From assembly GCA_002449695.1 (NCBI GenBank), contig DJXI01000091.1, positions 726-26,065 of the forward strand: a DNA stretch of 25,340 nt. Reading direction: 5' to 3'. Shown here piece by piece: positions 15,803-22,710 of the stretch. Every line of letters starts with the position of its first letter. Position 1 is the first letter of the stretch. The translations under genes and the position numbers were made by a program. A model generated the notes under the pieces. It made no database searches. It was given only the letters and a program-made list of their open reading frames with translations, and was not told where the DNA came from. Source of the DNA: Verrucomicrobia bacterium UBA7008 (GTDB taxonomy: Bacteria > Verrucomicrobiota > Kiritimatiellia > RFP12 > UBA1067).

Positions 15803-16875
15803 GCGCGCTGTACGACAGCGTCCGCCGCCGCTGGCGCCGGCTGAAGGCGGCGGAGCCCTGGAACGGTTCCGCCGCCGCGCGCGCGTCGTATGCCGTGCTG
15901 CGCGCCTGCGCCCGTCTGGTCAAGCGGTGCGGCGCGGGGACGGACCTCGAGGCCCGCGCCCTCTATCTGTACTATCATCCGGAGCTCGGCCTCGCCCCCA
16001 TGGACGCCTGGCAGGACCGCGTGCACCGCCGCGTGCCGGCCGCCGAGCTCGCCGCGCTGAAAGCCCGCCTGGCCGACGCGCGCGCGCAGACATGCCGCGC
16101 GCTGGGCGTGACGGAGGGGCCGCTCGATGACGTGCGCCCGCTCGACGGCGCGCCGGACGGGGATGTGGCGGTCCATCTGCACGTGTTCTATCCGGAGCTG
16201 CTGCCGGCCTTCGCGGCGGCGTTCGCCCGCCTGCCGTTTCCGTTCGATCTGTACGTCTCGGTGCCCGACGGCGTCGCGGCGGGCGAGGCGTCCGTGCGCG
16301 CGGCGCTGGCCGGCGTCCCGTGCCTGCGGCAGCTCGTCGTCCGCCGCTGCCCGAACCGCGGCCGCGACATCGCGCCGCTCGCGTGCCTCTTCGGCCGCGC
16401 GCTCGCGCGCTACCGCTACATCGGCCATTTCCACACGAAGCGCAGCCCGCATGACGCGCGCGGACGCGGCTGGCTCGACTTCATCCTCGGCCGGCTGGCC
16501 GGCTCGGCGGACGGCTGCCGCCGGATCTTCGCGCTGCTGTCCGGGGACTGCGGCCTGGTCTCCGCCGCCGACTTCGTGGAGATGCCGGAGGATCCGTCGG
16601 GCTGGGGGCGGAACCTGGCGCCCGCCCGGGACCTGGTCCGCCGCGCGGGGCTGACGGTCGATCTGGCCGCGCGCTTCCCCGTGATCGTCTTTCCGCAGGG
16701 GAGCATGTTCTGGGCGCGGACCGATTTTCTGCGGCGGTTTCTCGATCTGCCGCTGTCGTTCGACGATTTTCCCGCCGAGCCGGTCGGTGTCGACGGCACG
16801 CTGGCGCATGCCGGCGAGCGGCTGTTCTATGTCTGGGGGCTCGGCACGGGGCTGCGCGTGAGGCGCATCCCGTAG
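15799..16875 (+). CDS. RgpF-family rhamnan synthesis protein
   Basis: A 358-residue protein of the RgpF family, known from synthesis of rhamnose-rich cell-wall polysaccharides and LPS-type glycans. The visible signature is VAVHLHVFYPEL, FDLYVSVPD, PNRGRDIAPL, YIGHFHTKRSPH, a WLDFILGRL helix, FPQGSMFWAR and DFPAEPVGVDGTLAHAGERLF. The order and spacing are those of the family. The N-terminal ~110 residues are arginine-rich and helical. ATG 15799 overlaps the rfbC stop by 4 bp (ATGA), indicating translational coupling. It is presumably a cytoplasmic enzyme acting on a lipid-linked glycan with dTDP-rhamnose; the exact linkage cannot be told. Confidence 0.88.
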   Translation: MSALYDSVRRRWRRLKAAEPWNGSAAARASYAVLRACARLVKRCGAGTDLEARALYLYYHPELGLAPMDAWQDRVHRRVPAAELAALKARLADARAQTCRALGVTEGPLDDVRPLDGAPDGDVAVHLHVFYPELLPAFAAAFARLPFPFDLYVSVPDGVAAGEASVRAALAGVPCLRQLVVRRCPNRGRDIAPLACLFGRALARYRYIGHFHTKRSPHDARGRGWLDFILGRLAGSADGCRRIFALLSGDCGLVSAADFVEMPEDPSGWGRNLAPARDLVRRAGLTVDLAARFPVIVFPQGSMFWARTDFLRRFLDLPLSFDDFPAEPVGVDGTLAHAGERLFYVWGLGTGLRVRRIP

Positions 16876-16941
16876 ACGGCGGCGGGGCGCGGCGCCGCCG
16901 GACGGAACCGGACGAATCCGCGACAGGAAAGGAAGACAGGC

Positions 16942-17814
16942 ATGGCCAGAAAAGGAATCATCCTCGCCGGAGGGGCCGGCACGCGGCTCCATCCGCTTAC
17001 GCGCGTCGTCTCGAAGCAGCTGCTGCCGGTGTACGACAAGCCGATGGTGTTCTATCCGCTTTCGACGCTGATGCTCGCGGGCATCCGCGAGGTGCTGATC
17101 ATCTCGACGCCGCAGGACCTGCCGAACTTCGAGCGGCTCCTGGGCGACGGTTCGGATCTCGGCATGAAGTTCGCGTACCGGGTGCAGGAGGTGCCGAACG
17201 GTCTCGCGCAGGCGTTCGTCCTCGGGCGCGAGTTCCTCGGCGCTGACGACGCCTGCCTGGTGCTGGGCGACAACATCTTCTACGGCGCGAATCTGCCGAC
17301 GCTGCTGCAGGACGCGAGCGAACGGCGCGAACCGACCGTCTTCGGCTACCGCGTGAGCGACCCCGAGCGCTACGGCGTCGTCGAATTCGACGCGGACGGA
17401 CGGGCCGTCTCGCTGGAGGAGAAGCCGGCGAAGCCGAAGTCGAACTACGCCGTCGTCGGCCTCTACTTCTATCCGAACGATGTCGTGGAGAAGGCCGCCG
17501 CGCTGAAGCCGTCCGCGCGCGGCGAATACGAGATCACGGATCTCAACCGCCTCTATCTCGCCGAGGGGCGGCTGTCGGTCGAGACGATGGGGCGCGGCTT
17601 CGCGTGGCTCGACACGGGCACGCACCAGTCGCTCGCGGACGCGACGAACTTCGTGCGCGCGCTCATCGAGCGGCAGGGGCTTCAGATCTCCTGCATCGAG
17701 GAGATCGCCTGGTCGCGCGGCTGGATCGACGACGCGCAGCTCAAGCGCCTGGCCGACGCCTATGGCAGGAGTTCGTACGGCGCGTATCTGCGCAATCTGG
17801 TCCGGGCGATCTGA
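16942..17814 (+). CDS. rfbA: Glucose-1-phosphate thymidylyltransferase
   Basis: First enzyme of dTDP-L-rhamnose synthesis, joining glucose-1-phosphate and dTTP to give dTDP-glucose. The 290-residue length is typical of RmlA. Motifs are the nucleotide-binding [16 protein letters not shown], the catalytic [19 protein letters not shown], the YGVVEFD and EEKP motifs, [18 protein letters not shown] and [17 protein letters not shown] (16927-16933) lies 8 nt before ATG. The 66-nt gap from the previous gene includes a GC-only stem (GGCGGC 16878-16883 with GCCGCC 16894-16899) without a T-run, so transcription likely continues through it. Confidence 0.97.
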   Translation: MARKGIILAGGAGTRLHPLTRVVSKQLLPVYDKPMVFYPLSTLMLAGIREVLIISTPQDLPNFERLLGDGSDLGMKFAYRVQEVPNGLAQAFVLGREFLGADDACLVLGDNIFYGANLPTLLQDASERREPTVFGYRVSDPERYGVVEFDADGRAVSLEEKPAKPKSNYAVVGLYFYPNDVVEKAAALKPSARGEYEITDLNRLYLAEGRLSVETMGRGFAWLDTGTHQSLADATNFVRALIERQGLQISCIEEIAWSRGWIDDAQLKRLADAYGRSSYGAYLRNLVRAI

Positions 17815-17848
17815 CCGGCATGTATCAGAGACGGAGCGCGCCCTGCCC

Positions 17849-18685
17849 ATGATCGACATCCTGCTCGCCACCTACCGCCCGGATCCCGCGCGTCTCGCGG
17901 CGCAGATCGGGTCCATCCGCGCGCAGGAGGGCGTGGAGACGAACCTGATCGTCCGCGAGGACGCGGCGGGCGAAGGCGCGCGGGCGAACTTCGCGGCGCT
18001 GCTGGCCGCGTCGACGGCGCCCTATGTCGCGTTCGCCGACCAGGACGACGTGTGGAAGGCCGACAAGCTGCGGCGCTCGATGGAGGCGATGCGGCGGCTG
18101 GAGGCGCGCTTCGGCGCAGCGACGCCGCTGCTGGTCTTCACCGACGCCGCGGTCGTCGACGACGCGCTGCGCCCGCTGGACGCGTCGCTGTTCCGGCGCA
18201 CGAAGATCGATCCGCGCCGCGTGCGGCCCGCGCAGCTCGCGCTGCAGAATGTGGCCAACGGGAATACGATGCTGTTCAACGCGGCGCTCCGCGACAGGGC
18301 GAACCCGATCCCGCCGGAGGCGTTCATGCACGACCACTGGGTGATGCTCGTCGCGTCCGTGTTCGGACGGATCGCCTGCGTGGACGCGCCCACGCTCCTC
18401 TACCGGCAGCACGCGGGGAACGTGCTGGGCGGCGCGAAGGTCGGCGCGGGGTATTTCGCGCGGCGCGTCCTCGACGGGCCGTCGGCCCTGCGGCGCCGGC
18501 TGTACGCGAACGTGCGGCAGGCGGCGGCGTTCGTCGACCGCTTCGGCGACGCGGCGCCGGCGTCGCTGCGCGCGCTGGCCGGCATCGCGGCGCGGCCGTG
18601 GCCGTTGCGCGTCGCGACGCTCGTGCGGCACGGCATCTTCAAAAACGGGCTGCTCCGCAATCTCGGGACATTCTGCCTTATATGA
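17849..18685 (+). CDS. Family 2 glycosyltransferase (probable rhamnosyl- or related transferase)
   Basis: A 278-residue GT-A fold enzyme. It begins with IDILLATYRPDPARLAAQI and has IVREDAAGEG, YVAFADQDDVWKADKL (the DQDD metal/nucleotide site), VFTDAAVVDD, NVANGNTMLFN, a MHDHWVMLVAS segment around the likely catalytic region and YRQHAGNVLG. This arrangement is common in O-antigen and cell-wall glycan transferases that use dTDP-sugars. ATG 17849 gives the family-typical start; the longer in-frame extension runs into rfbA and is rejected. It lies 34 nt after rfbA and overlaps the next gene by 4 bp (ATGA). Donor inferred as dTDP-rhamnose from context; acceptor unknown. Confidence 0.9.
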   Translation: MIDILLATYRPDPARLAAQIGSIRAQEGVETNLIVREDAAGEGARANFAALLAASTAPYVAFADQDDVWKADKLRRSMEAMRRLEARFGAATPLLVFTDAAVVDDALRPLDASLFRRTKIDPRRVRPAQLALQNVANGNTMLFNAALRDRANPIPPEAFMHDHWVMLVASVFGRIACVDAPTLLYRQHAGNVLGGAKVGAGYFARRVLDGPSALRRRLYANVRQAAAFVDRFGDAAPASLRALAGIAARPWPLRVATLVRHGIFKNGLLRNLGTFCLI

Positions 18686-19698
18686 ACGTCGCGCTGCTCC
18701 ACTACTGGCTGACGAACGTGCGCGGGGGCGAGAAGGTGCTCGCCGCGCTCGGGGAGATGTTTCCCGACGCCGACATCTTCACCCACGCGTACCGCCCGGA
18801 ACGGCTGGCGGGGCTCTTCGCCGGGCACCGCGTGACGGAAAGCTTCATCGCGCGCCTGCCGTTCGGGCGGCGACATCCGCAGGCGTACCTGCCGCTCCTG
18901 CCGTGCGCGTCGCGTGCGCTGAAGCTGGACGGCTACGACCTCATCCTTTCCAGCGAATCGGGGCCGATCAAGGGCATCCGCAAGCCGGCGGGCGCGCGCC
19001 ACGTCTGCTACTGCCACACGCCGATGCGCTATCTTTGGGATCTGCACGACGACTACTACCGCGCGGCGGGCCCGGGCGGCAAGCTCGCGATGAAACTCTT
19101 CACGCCCGCCCTGCGGCGCGCCGACCTGAAGAGCGCCGAGTCGGTCGACGACTTCATCGCCAACAGTGCGTTTGTCGCCGCGCGCATCAAGCGCCTCTAC
19201 GGGCGCGACGCGACCGTCGTGCATCCGCCGGTGGACGTGGCGTTCTTCTCGGCCGCGCCGGCGGCGGAGAAGGGCGGCTACTATCTCTTCGCGGGCGCGC
19301 CGGTCCGGTACAAGCGGCTGGACCTCGCGGAGGCCGCGTGCCGGCGGATGGGGCGGCGGCTCGTCGTCGCGGGCGGCGGCAGCGTCACCGACGCGCAGCT
19401 GCGCGACCTGTACGCGCGCGCGCGCGCCTTGATCTTTCCGGGCGTCGAGGACTTCGGCATCGTGCCGGTCGAGGCGCAGGCCGCCGGGACGCCGGTCATC
19501 GCGTTCGGCGTCGGCGGCGCGCGCGAGACGGTGGTCGCGGGCGAGACGGGGCTTTTCTTCGACGAGCCGACGGTCGAGTCGCTCTGCGGCGCGATCGAGT
19601 CGTTCGAAGCGCGCACCTGGTCGGCCGACGCCTGCCGCCGCAACGCCGCGCGCTTTTCGAAGGACGTGTTCTGCACCGCCCTCCGCCGCATCGTTTGA
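18682..19698 (+). CDS. Family 4 glycosyltransferase, shortened in the C-terminal domain
   Basis: A 338-residue GT-B enzyme of the mannosyl/rhamnosyl-type GT4 subgroup. The visible signature is LLHYWLTNVRGGEKVL, FPDADIFTHAY, SFIARLPFGRRH, YDLILSSESGPIKGI, HVCYCHTPMRYLWDLH, NSAFVAARIKRLYGRDATVVHPPVD, YKRLDLAEAA and the donor-binding FPGVEDFGIVPVEAQAAGTPVIAFGVGGARETV. Between LVVAGGGS and VTDAQLRDLY, about 20 residues usually ending in F-L-G-R are missing. The deletion is in frame and may affect activity. The start overlaps the GT2 stop as ATGA. It is the last gene of the glycan operon; no clear terminator was found downstream. Confidence 0.9.
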   Translation: MNVALLHYWLTNVRGGEKVLAALGEMFPDADIFTHAYRPERLAGLFAGHRVTESFIARLPFGRRHPQAYLPLLPCASRALKLDGYDLILSSESGPIKGIRKPAGARHVCYCHTPMRYLWDLHDDYYRAAGPGGKLAMKLFTPALRRADLKSAESVDDFIANSAFVAARIKRLYGRDATVVHPPVDVAFFSAAPAAEKGGYYLFAGAPVRYKRLDLAEAACRRMGRRLVVAGGGSVTDAQLRDLYARARALIFPGVEDFGIVPVEAQAAGTPVIAFGVGGARETVVAGETGLFFDEPTVESLCGAIESFEARTWSADACRRNAARFSKDVFCTALRRIV

Positions 19699-19870
19699 CG
19701 GGGCTGGCTCAGTTCAGATTTTGTCGGCAACAACCGTCGTGTCCAGAACTAAACGCAAGTTCTGGAAGTAAACGCAAGTTTATCCGATAACTTTTGGCAA
19801 ATTCTTCTGCGTCGTGTCCAAGAGTAAACGCGTGTTCTGAAAGTAACTGCACGAAATTCAACTCCGATCG

Positions 19871-19993
19871 TTTGGGCTCACGCTACCGCTCCGCAGCTTC
19901 GCGATGTTTTAACGGCGATTCAATCCACAGAATGGTCGTTTGGGGCCGCCTTCGGCAGGTCTTGAGGGCATGACAACCAATCCGTCGAGACAG
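19871..19993. repeat. Direct repeat, copy 1 (~123 bp)
   Basis: Matches 20103-20226 over its full length. Similarity is highest in the second half (TTTGGGGCCGCCTTCGGCAG ... ACAACCAATCCGTCG) and lower but clear in the first. It contains a GCCG-CCTT-CGGC hairpin. Confidence 0.65.
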
Positions 19994-20102
19994 GGCAGAG
20001 TTTCGGTCGTTGCTGCTGGACGGCACTTTGGGATCGTCTGTTAGTTTCATGCCGACGACAGTATATCAAATTTCGGTTTGAAAAACTCCGAGCGTTGATA
20101 AA

Positions 20103-20226
20103 TTTGGCTCCGCGACCGCTTCGCCTTTACTTCGCGTTGTCTCAACGGTGATTCCGTGCGTTGAAGTGTCTTTTGGGGCTGCCTTCGGCAGGTTTTGAAG
20201 ACGTCACAACCAATCCGTCGCGTCAG
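20103..20226. repeat. Direct repeat, copy 2 (~124 bp)
   Basis: Second copy of the element at 19871-19993, 232 bp downstream in the same orientation. The central hairpin CTGCC-TTC-GGCAG is kept by compensating changes relative to copy 1, hinting at a structured RNA or DNA element. Confidence 0.65.
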
Positions 20227-20617
20227 AGAGGAGGTCTGGAGGATGCTTCCTCCAGCTCAAAGACGACATGTGTCGTTCAGCGAGACGCGAATGAGTGGCG
20301 CGAAGCAACTCCAATTCTGCGGAGCGGGAATGCGCCTGTCGCGGAGCGATCAGGTTGCCCGACGAGCAAAGCGAGGAGCCTTGCGAAGCAAGGTCGTACG
20401 AGGCCGCGCGAGAGCCCGCTGATCGGAGTTGACAAAACCTGCGACGGGCAGTATTGTCCAGAAGTAAACGCGGGTTTCCTTCCTCGGAAGGAATGACGGG
20501 AAATGCCCTGCCTTTCAATCCCGCCCAACATTCTCAGGGACTAAACGCAAGAGAAACTTGCATTTGCTTCTGGACTTCACATCTCTTTTTTCGATTGCTC
20601 CTGACGGCGGGGCCTGC

Positions 20618-20646
20618 TTGATTGAGGGCATGAAATTTGCTATAAT
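20618..20646 (+). promoter_or_regulatory. Extended -10 promoter of the FISUMP protein
   Basis: TTGATT (20618-20623), a 17-bp spacer, TG-C (20638-20640) and TATAAT (20641-20646). It lies ~118 bp before ATG 20764, which has GAAAGGA at 20746-20752. Confidence 0.65.
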
Positions 20647-20763
20647 TTTCAAGTTCCCGCAAGGAATGGACCGCAACAGGCGCGTCGCTCTCTTCTTGGG
20701 GTCTGGGCGGCGAGCTTGCAAAAATACGGTCCGAACGTACACGACGAAAGGAAGACAACGAGG

Positions 20764-21723
20764 ATGAAGAGGCGTTGCTGGAGAATCAGCCTTGCAATCG
20801 TGGCGGCTGTCGCATTGACGGGGTTCGCGGAAACCGTGACGAATGTGCGCGGGATTCAGCGGGACAACTCGAATCTGGTCGACATCTATTACGATCTGAA
20901 CGACTCCGACGGTGGCTCCTACACCGTGGAGATTGCGCTCGAGGGGCGGACGAACGAGGTCACCGCCGCAACCTTCACGGGTGATGTGGGCGAGGGCGTC
21001 GCGCCCGGCAAGAACCGCCACATCCTCTGGAACGCCGGCGCCGACTGGCCGGACAGGAAAGGTGACGTGCGGGCCATCGTTACCGCAGTGAAAAAGGACG
21101 ACGGCAAGCACAAGGGCGTCCAGCTCTGGGAGGGCGGCCCGTACTGGGCAGACAGGAACGTCGGCGCGTCCAGTCCCGAAGACGCCGGCCTCTACTTCTG
21201 GTGGGGCGACACCGTCGGCTACCGCCCGTCGGGAAATACCTTCGGTTTTTCGTTCGGTTCAGCGAATACACCGACCTACAACAAGTCCATTGACCAGCTC
21301 CAGAGCGAGGGGTGGATTGTAAACAACAATGGCACGTATGTACTCGCGCCTGCGCACGACGCGGCGCGCGCGCACTGGGGCGGGAGCTGGCGGATGCCTA
21401 CGCTTTCAGAGCTTGGCGCTCTCAGCATCTGCGACTGGACGTGGACGACGCGGAACGGCGTGAACGGGTATGTTGTGCGCGGACGGGGTGCGTACGCCTC
21501 GGCGAGCATCTTCCTCCCCTGCGCCGGCTACGGCCACGAGACTTCGCTCAACTATTCCGGTGAGTACGGCTACTACTGGTCGTCCGTCCCGAGCTCGGAC
21601 GACAGCGGCAGCGCTCGGTACTTCCCCTTCTATTTGGGCTACCACTATTTGGGCTACCACAACAGCGGCTACGGCCGCTACCACGGGCTTCCTGTTCGTC
21701 CTGTCCAAGGGCTTGCCAAATAG
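20764..21723 (+). CDS. Exported FISUMP-domain protein
   Basis: A 319-residue protein with a signal peptide (MKRRCW..., to about GFAE). An N-terminal beta-sandwich-like region (~25-115: VTNVRGIQRDNSNLVDIYYDL ... APGKNRHILWNAGADWPD) is often found before C-type-lectin-like domains. From ~118 on, a FISUMP domain (Fibrobacter succinogenes major paralogous domain) is recognisable by LWEGGPYWADRNVGASSPEDAGLYFWWGDT, HWGGSWRMPTLSEL, IFLPCAGYGHETSLNYSGEYGYYWSS and a terminal LPVRPV. The last ~30 residues are rich in Tyr, His, Gly and Ser, encoded almost wholly by NNC codons, and include a perfect 15-bp tandem duplication (21631-21660). ATG 20764 follows GAAAGGA by 11 nt. Secreted or surface-bound; ligand unknown. 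Confidence 0.87.
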   Translation: MKRRCWRISLAIVAAVALTGFAETVTNVRGIQRDNSNLVDIYYDLNDSDGGSYTVEIALEGRTNEVTAATFTGDVGEGVAPGKNRHILWNAGADWPDRKGDVRAIVTAVKKDDGKHKGVQLWEGGPYWADRNVGASSPEDAGLYFWWGDTVGYRPSGNTFGFSFGSANTPTYNKSIDQLQSEGWIVNNNGTYVLAPAHDAARAHWGGSWRMPTLSELGALSICDWTWTTRNGVNGYVVRGRGAYASASIFLPCAGYGHETSLNYSGEYGYYWSSVPSSDDSGSARYFPFYLGYHYLGYHNSGYGRYHGLPVRPVQGLAK

Positions 21724-21782
21724 CGAGAGTAGCGAGCGCATCCAATGGGAGCGAGGCTGTGAAAAGGTTTCGGCGACAGGGA

Positions 21783-21875
21783 GGGGACAATGGGGACCTT
21801 GGGGACCTTGGGGACAATGGGGACTTTGGGGACGATGGGGACGCGCCCGTGTCGCCAAAGTCTCCATTGTCTCCA
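21783..21875. repeat. 9-bp repeat array with inverted arm, upstream of the four-helix-bundle gene
   Basis: Seven units of GGGGACNNN (21783-21845): CAAT, CCTT, CCTT, CAAT, CTTT, CGAT and CGCG endings. An inverted arm follows (TGTCGCCAAAGTCTCC..., 21850-21875). Bases 21810-21835 can pair with the arm at about 23 of 26 positions, giving a long hairpin. It ends 26 nt before the ATG at 21902. Confidence 0.8.
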
Positions 21876-21901
21876 CCCCTGTGCAGAAAGGCGGTTTGCT
21901 G

Positions 21902-22579
21902 ATGGCCGATCCGATCATCTTGCCGCATGGCGGCTACAAGCGGCTGCTGACATACCAGAAGAGCGATGTCATTTACCAGGGCACGGTTGTGTTCGTGAGG
22001 CGGTTCCTTGAGCGCGGCGACCGCACCATCGACCAGATGGTGCAGGCCGCGAGGAGCGGCAAGCAGAACATCATCGAGGGCAGCGAGGCGTCGGCTACAA
22101 GCAAGGAAACTGAGTTGAAGCTGACGAATGTCGCGAAAGCGAGTCTTGAGGAGCTTCTGGAAGACTATCTCGACTACCTCAAGACCCGTCGTCTGCCCGA
22201 ATGGCCGAAGGACTCCGAGAAGGGGCTTGCGGCGCGGCGTTTGGGGCGCGTCGGAACGTGGGAGGCCTTCGCGCCGCATCTCGAGAAGAAGGGCGACGAA
22301 GTCGCGGCCAACCTGATGATCTCGCTCATCCGGCAATGCACGTATCTGCTGGCGAAGCAGATCGCGCAGCTGGAAGAGGATTTCAAGAAGCATGGCGGCA
22401 TAAGGGAGCGGATGTATGCCGCGCGCAGCGAGGCCCGCAGCGAAGACTGGGGCAAGGCGGCGTATTTGCGGCTTGCCGCCGCGCGAACGCTTGACGACCT
22501 GACCGCGCGCTACCGCGAGATGTCGGCCGAACTGCGCAGAATGGCCGCAGGAATCAAGAAAAGAAAGGGCTGGGCATGA
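21902..22579 (+). CDS. Four-helix-bundle protein (23S rRNA IVS/Avd-like) with suffix domain
   Basis: A 225-residue, highly charged all-helical protein. Residues ~10-100 match the four-helix-bundle family related to 23S rRNA intervening-sequence proteins and to the Avd accessory protein of diversity-generating retroelements. Visible signatures are the GDRTIDQMVQAARSGKQNIIEGS, SKETELKLTNVAKASLEELLEDYLDYL and RLPEW segments. A C-terminal helical extension (~130-225: NLMISLIRQCTYLLAKQIAQLEEDF, then GGIRERMYAARSEAR) corresponds to the 'suffix' form. ATG 21902 is set by GAAAGGCGG just upstream; longer frames cross the repeat array. Known relatives bind nucleic acid or reverse transcriptase complexes; the role here is unknown. 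It lies between two hairpin arrays. Confidence 0.85.
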   Translation: MADPIILPHGGYKRLLTYQKSDVIYQGTVVFVRRFLERGDRTIDQMVQAARSGKQNIIEGSEASATSKETELKLTNVAKASLEELLEDYLDYLKTRRLPEWPKDSEKGLAARRLGRVGTWEAFAPHLEKKGDEVAANLMISLIRQCTYLLAKQIAQLEEDFKKHGGIRERMYAARSEARSEDWGKAAYLRLAAARTLDDLTARYREMSAELRRMAAGIKKRKGWA

Positions 22580-22598
22580 AGAGGGGAGAAGAGGAAGA

Positions 22599-22690
22599 GG
22601 GGACGATGGAGACATTGGGGACTTTGGAGACGGTGGGGACTCGCCAATGTCGCCAAAGTCTCCATCGTCCCCAAAGTCCCCATTGTCCCC
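22599..22690. repeat. 9-bp repeat array with inverted arm, downstream of the four-helix-bundle gene
   Basis: Five forward units GG(G/A)GACNNN (22599-22643) are followed by inverted units (22644-22690: NNNGTC(C/T/G)CC). Bases 22599-22627 pair with 22644-22672 at about 25 of 29 positions. The arm segment 22648-22673 differs from 21850-21875 at only two positions, so the two arrays are related and in the same orientation. It ends 5 nt before the GAAAGGA of the next gene. Confidence 0.8.
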
Positions 22691-22710
22691 AGCCTGAAAG
22701 GAACCGAACG

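Larger units (their letters stand above)
19741..20574. repeat. Dispersed TCCAGAAGTAAACGC motif family
   Basis: Copies at 19741-19762, 19761-19782, 19814-19838, 20455-20479 and 20535-20559, and one inverted at 20555-20574. The first forms a hairpin (CCAGAAC...GTTCTGG, 19743-19765). The 19734-19780 and 19808-19853 blocks are a degenerate tandem duplication with a 74-bp period. Motifs starting TGTCC resemble terminal repeats of some insertion sequences, but no transposase is present and the family cannot be named. Confidence 0.6.
19699..20617. other. Repeat-rich intergenic region without a convincing gene
   Basis: About 0.9 kb with no supported protein-coding gene; short open frames here lack family resemblance and good ribosome sites. 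It holds six copies or variants of a TCCAGAAGTAAACGCAAG-like motif, a ~123-bp direct repeat pair, an 11-bp inverted pair (CAACTCCGATC 19859-19869 / GATCGGAGTTG 20421-20431) and a perfect small hairpin CCTTGC-GAA-GCAAGG (20379-20393). A minus-strand TGATATACT (20060-20068) resembles the extended -10 elements elsewhere in the window, but no good -35 is visible. The content suggests decayed mobile-element ends or a non-coding RNA region. Confidence 0.6.

Noticed and set aside
16878..16899. Terminator within the glycan operon
   Set aside because: GC-only stem with a 10-nt loop and no T-run; the flanking genes belong to the same pathway.
20060..20068. Minus-strand promoter for a short ORF starting near 20051
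   Set aside because: The -10 matches but no -35 was found, and the ~55-codon ORF lies on the repeat; kept only as a note in the repeat finding.
20161..20496. Possible 111-aa protein in the intergenic region
   Set aside because: It overlaps the direct repeat and motif copies, lacks a ribosome site of the kind used elsewhere, and has no recognisable domain.
21783..21845. CRISPR-like array
   Set aside because: Units are contiguous 9-mers without spacers and no cas genes are present; it is a minisatellite-like array with an inverted arm.
21470..21901. N-terminal extension of the four-helix-bundle protein
   Set aside because: It would read through the FISUMP gene in another frame and the 9-bp repeat array; ATG 21902 with GAAAGGCGG gives the family start.
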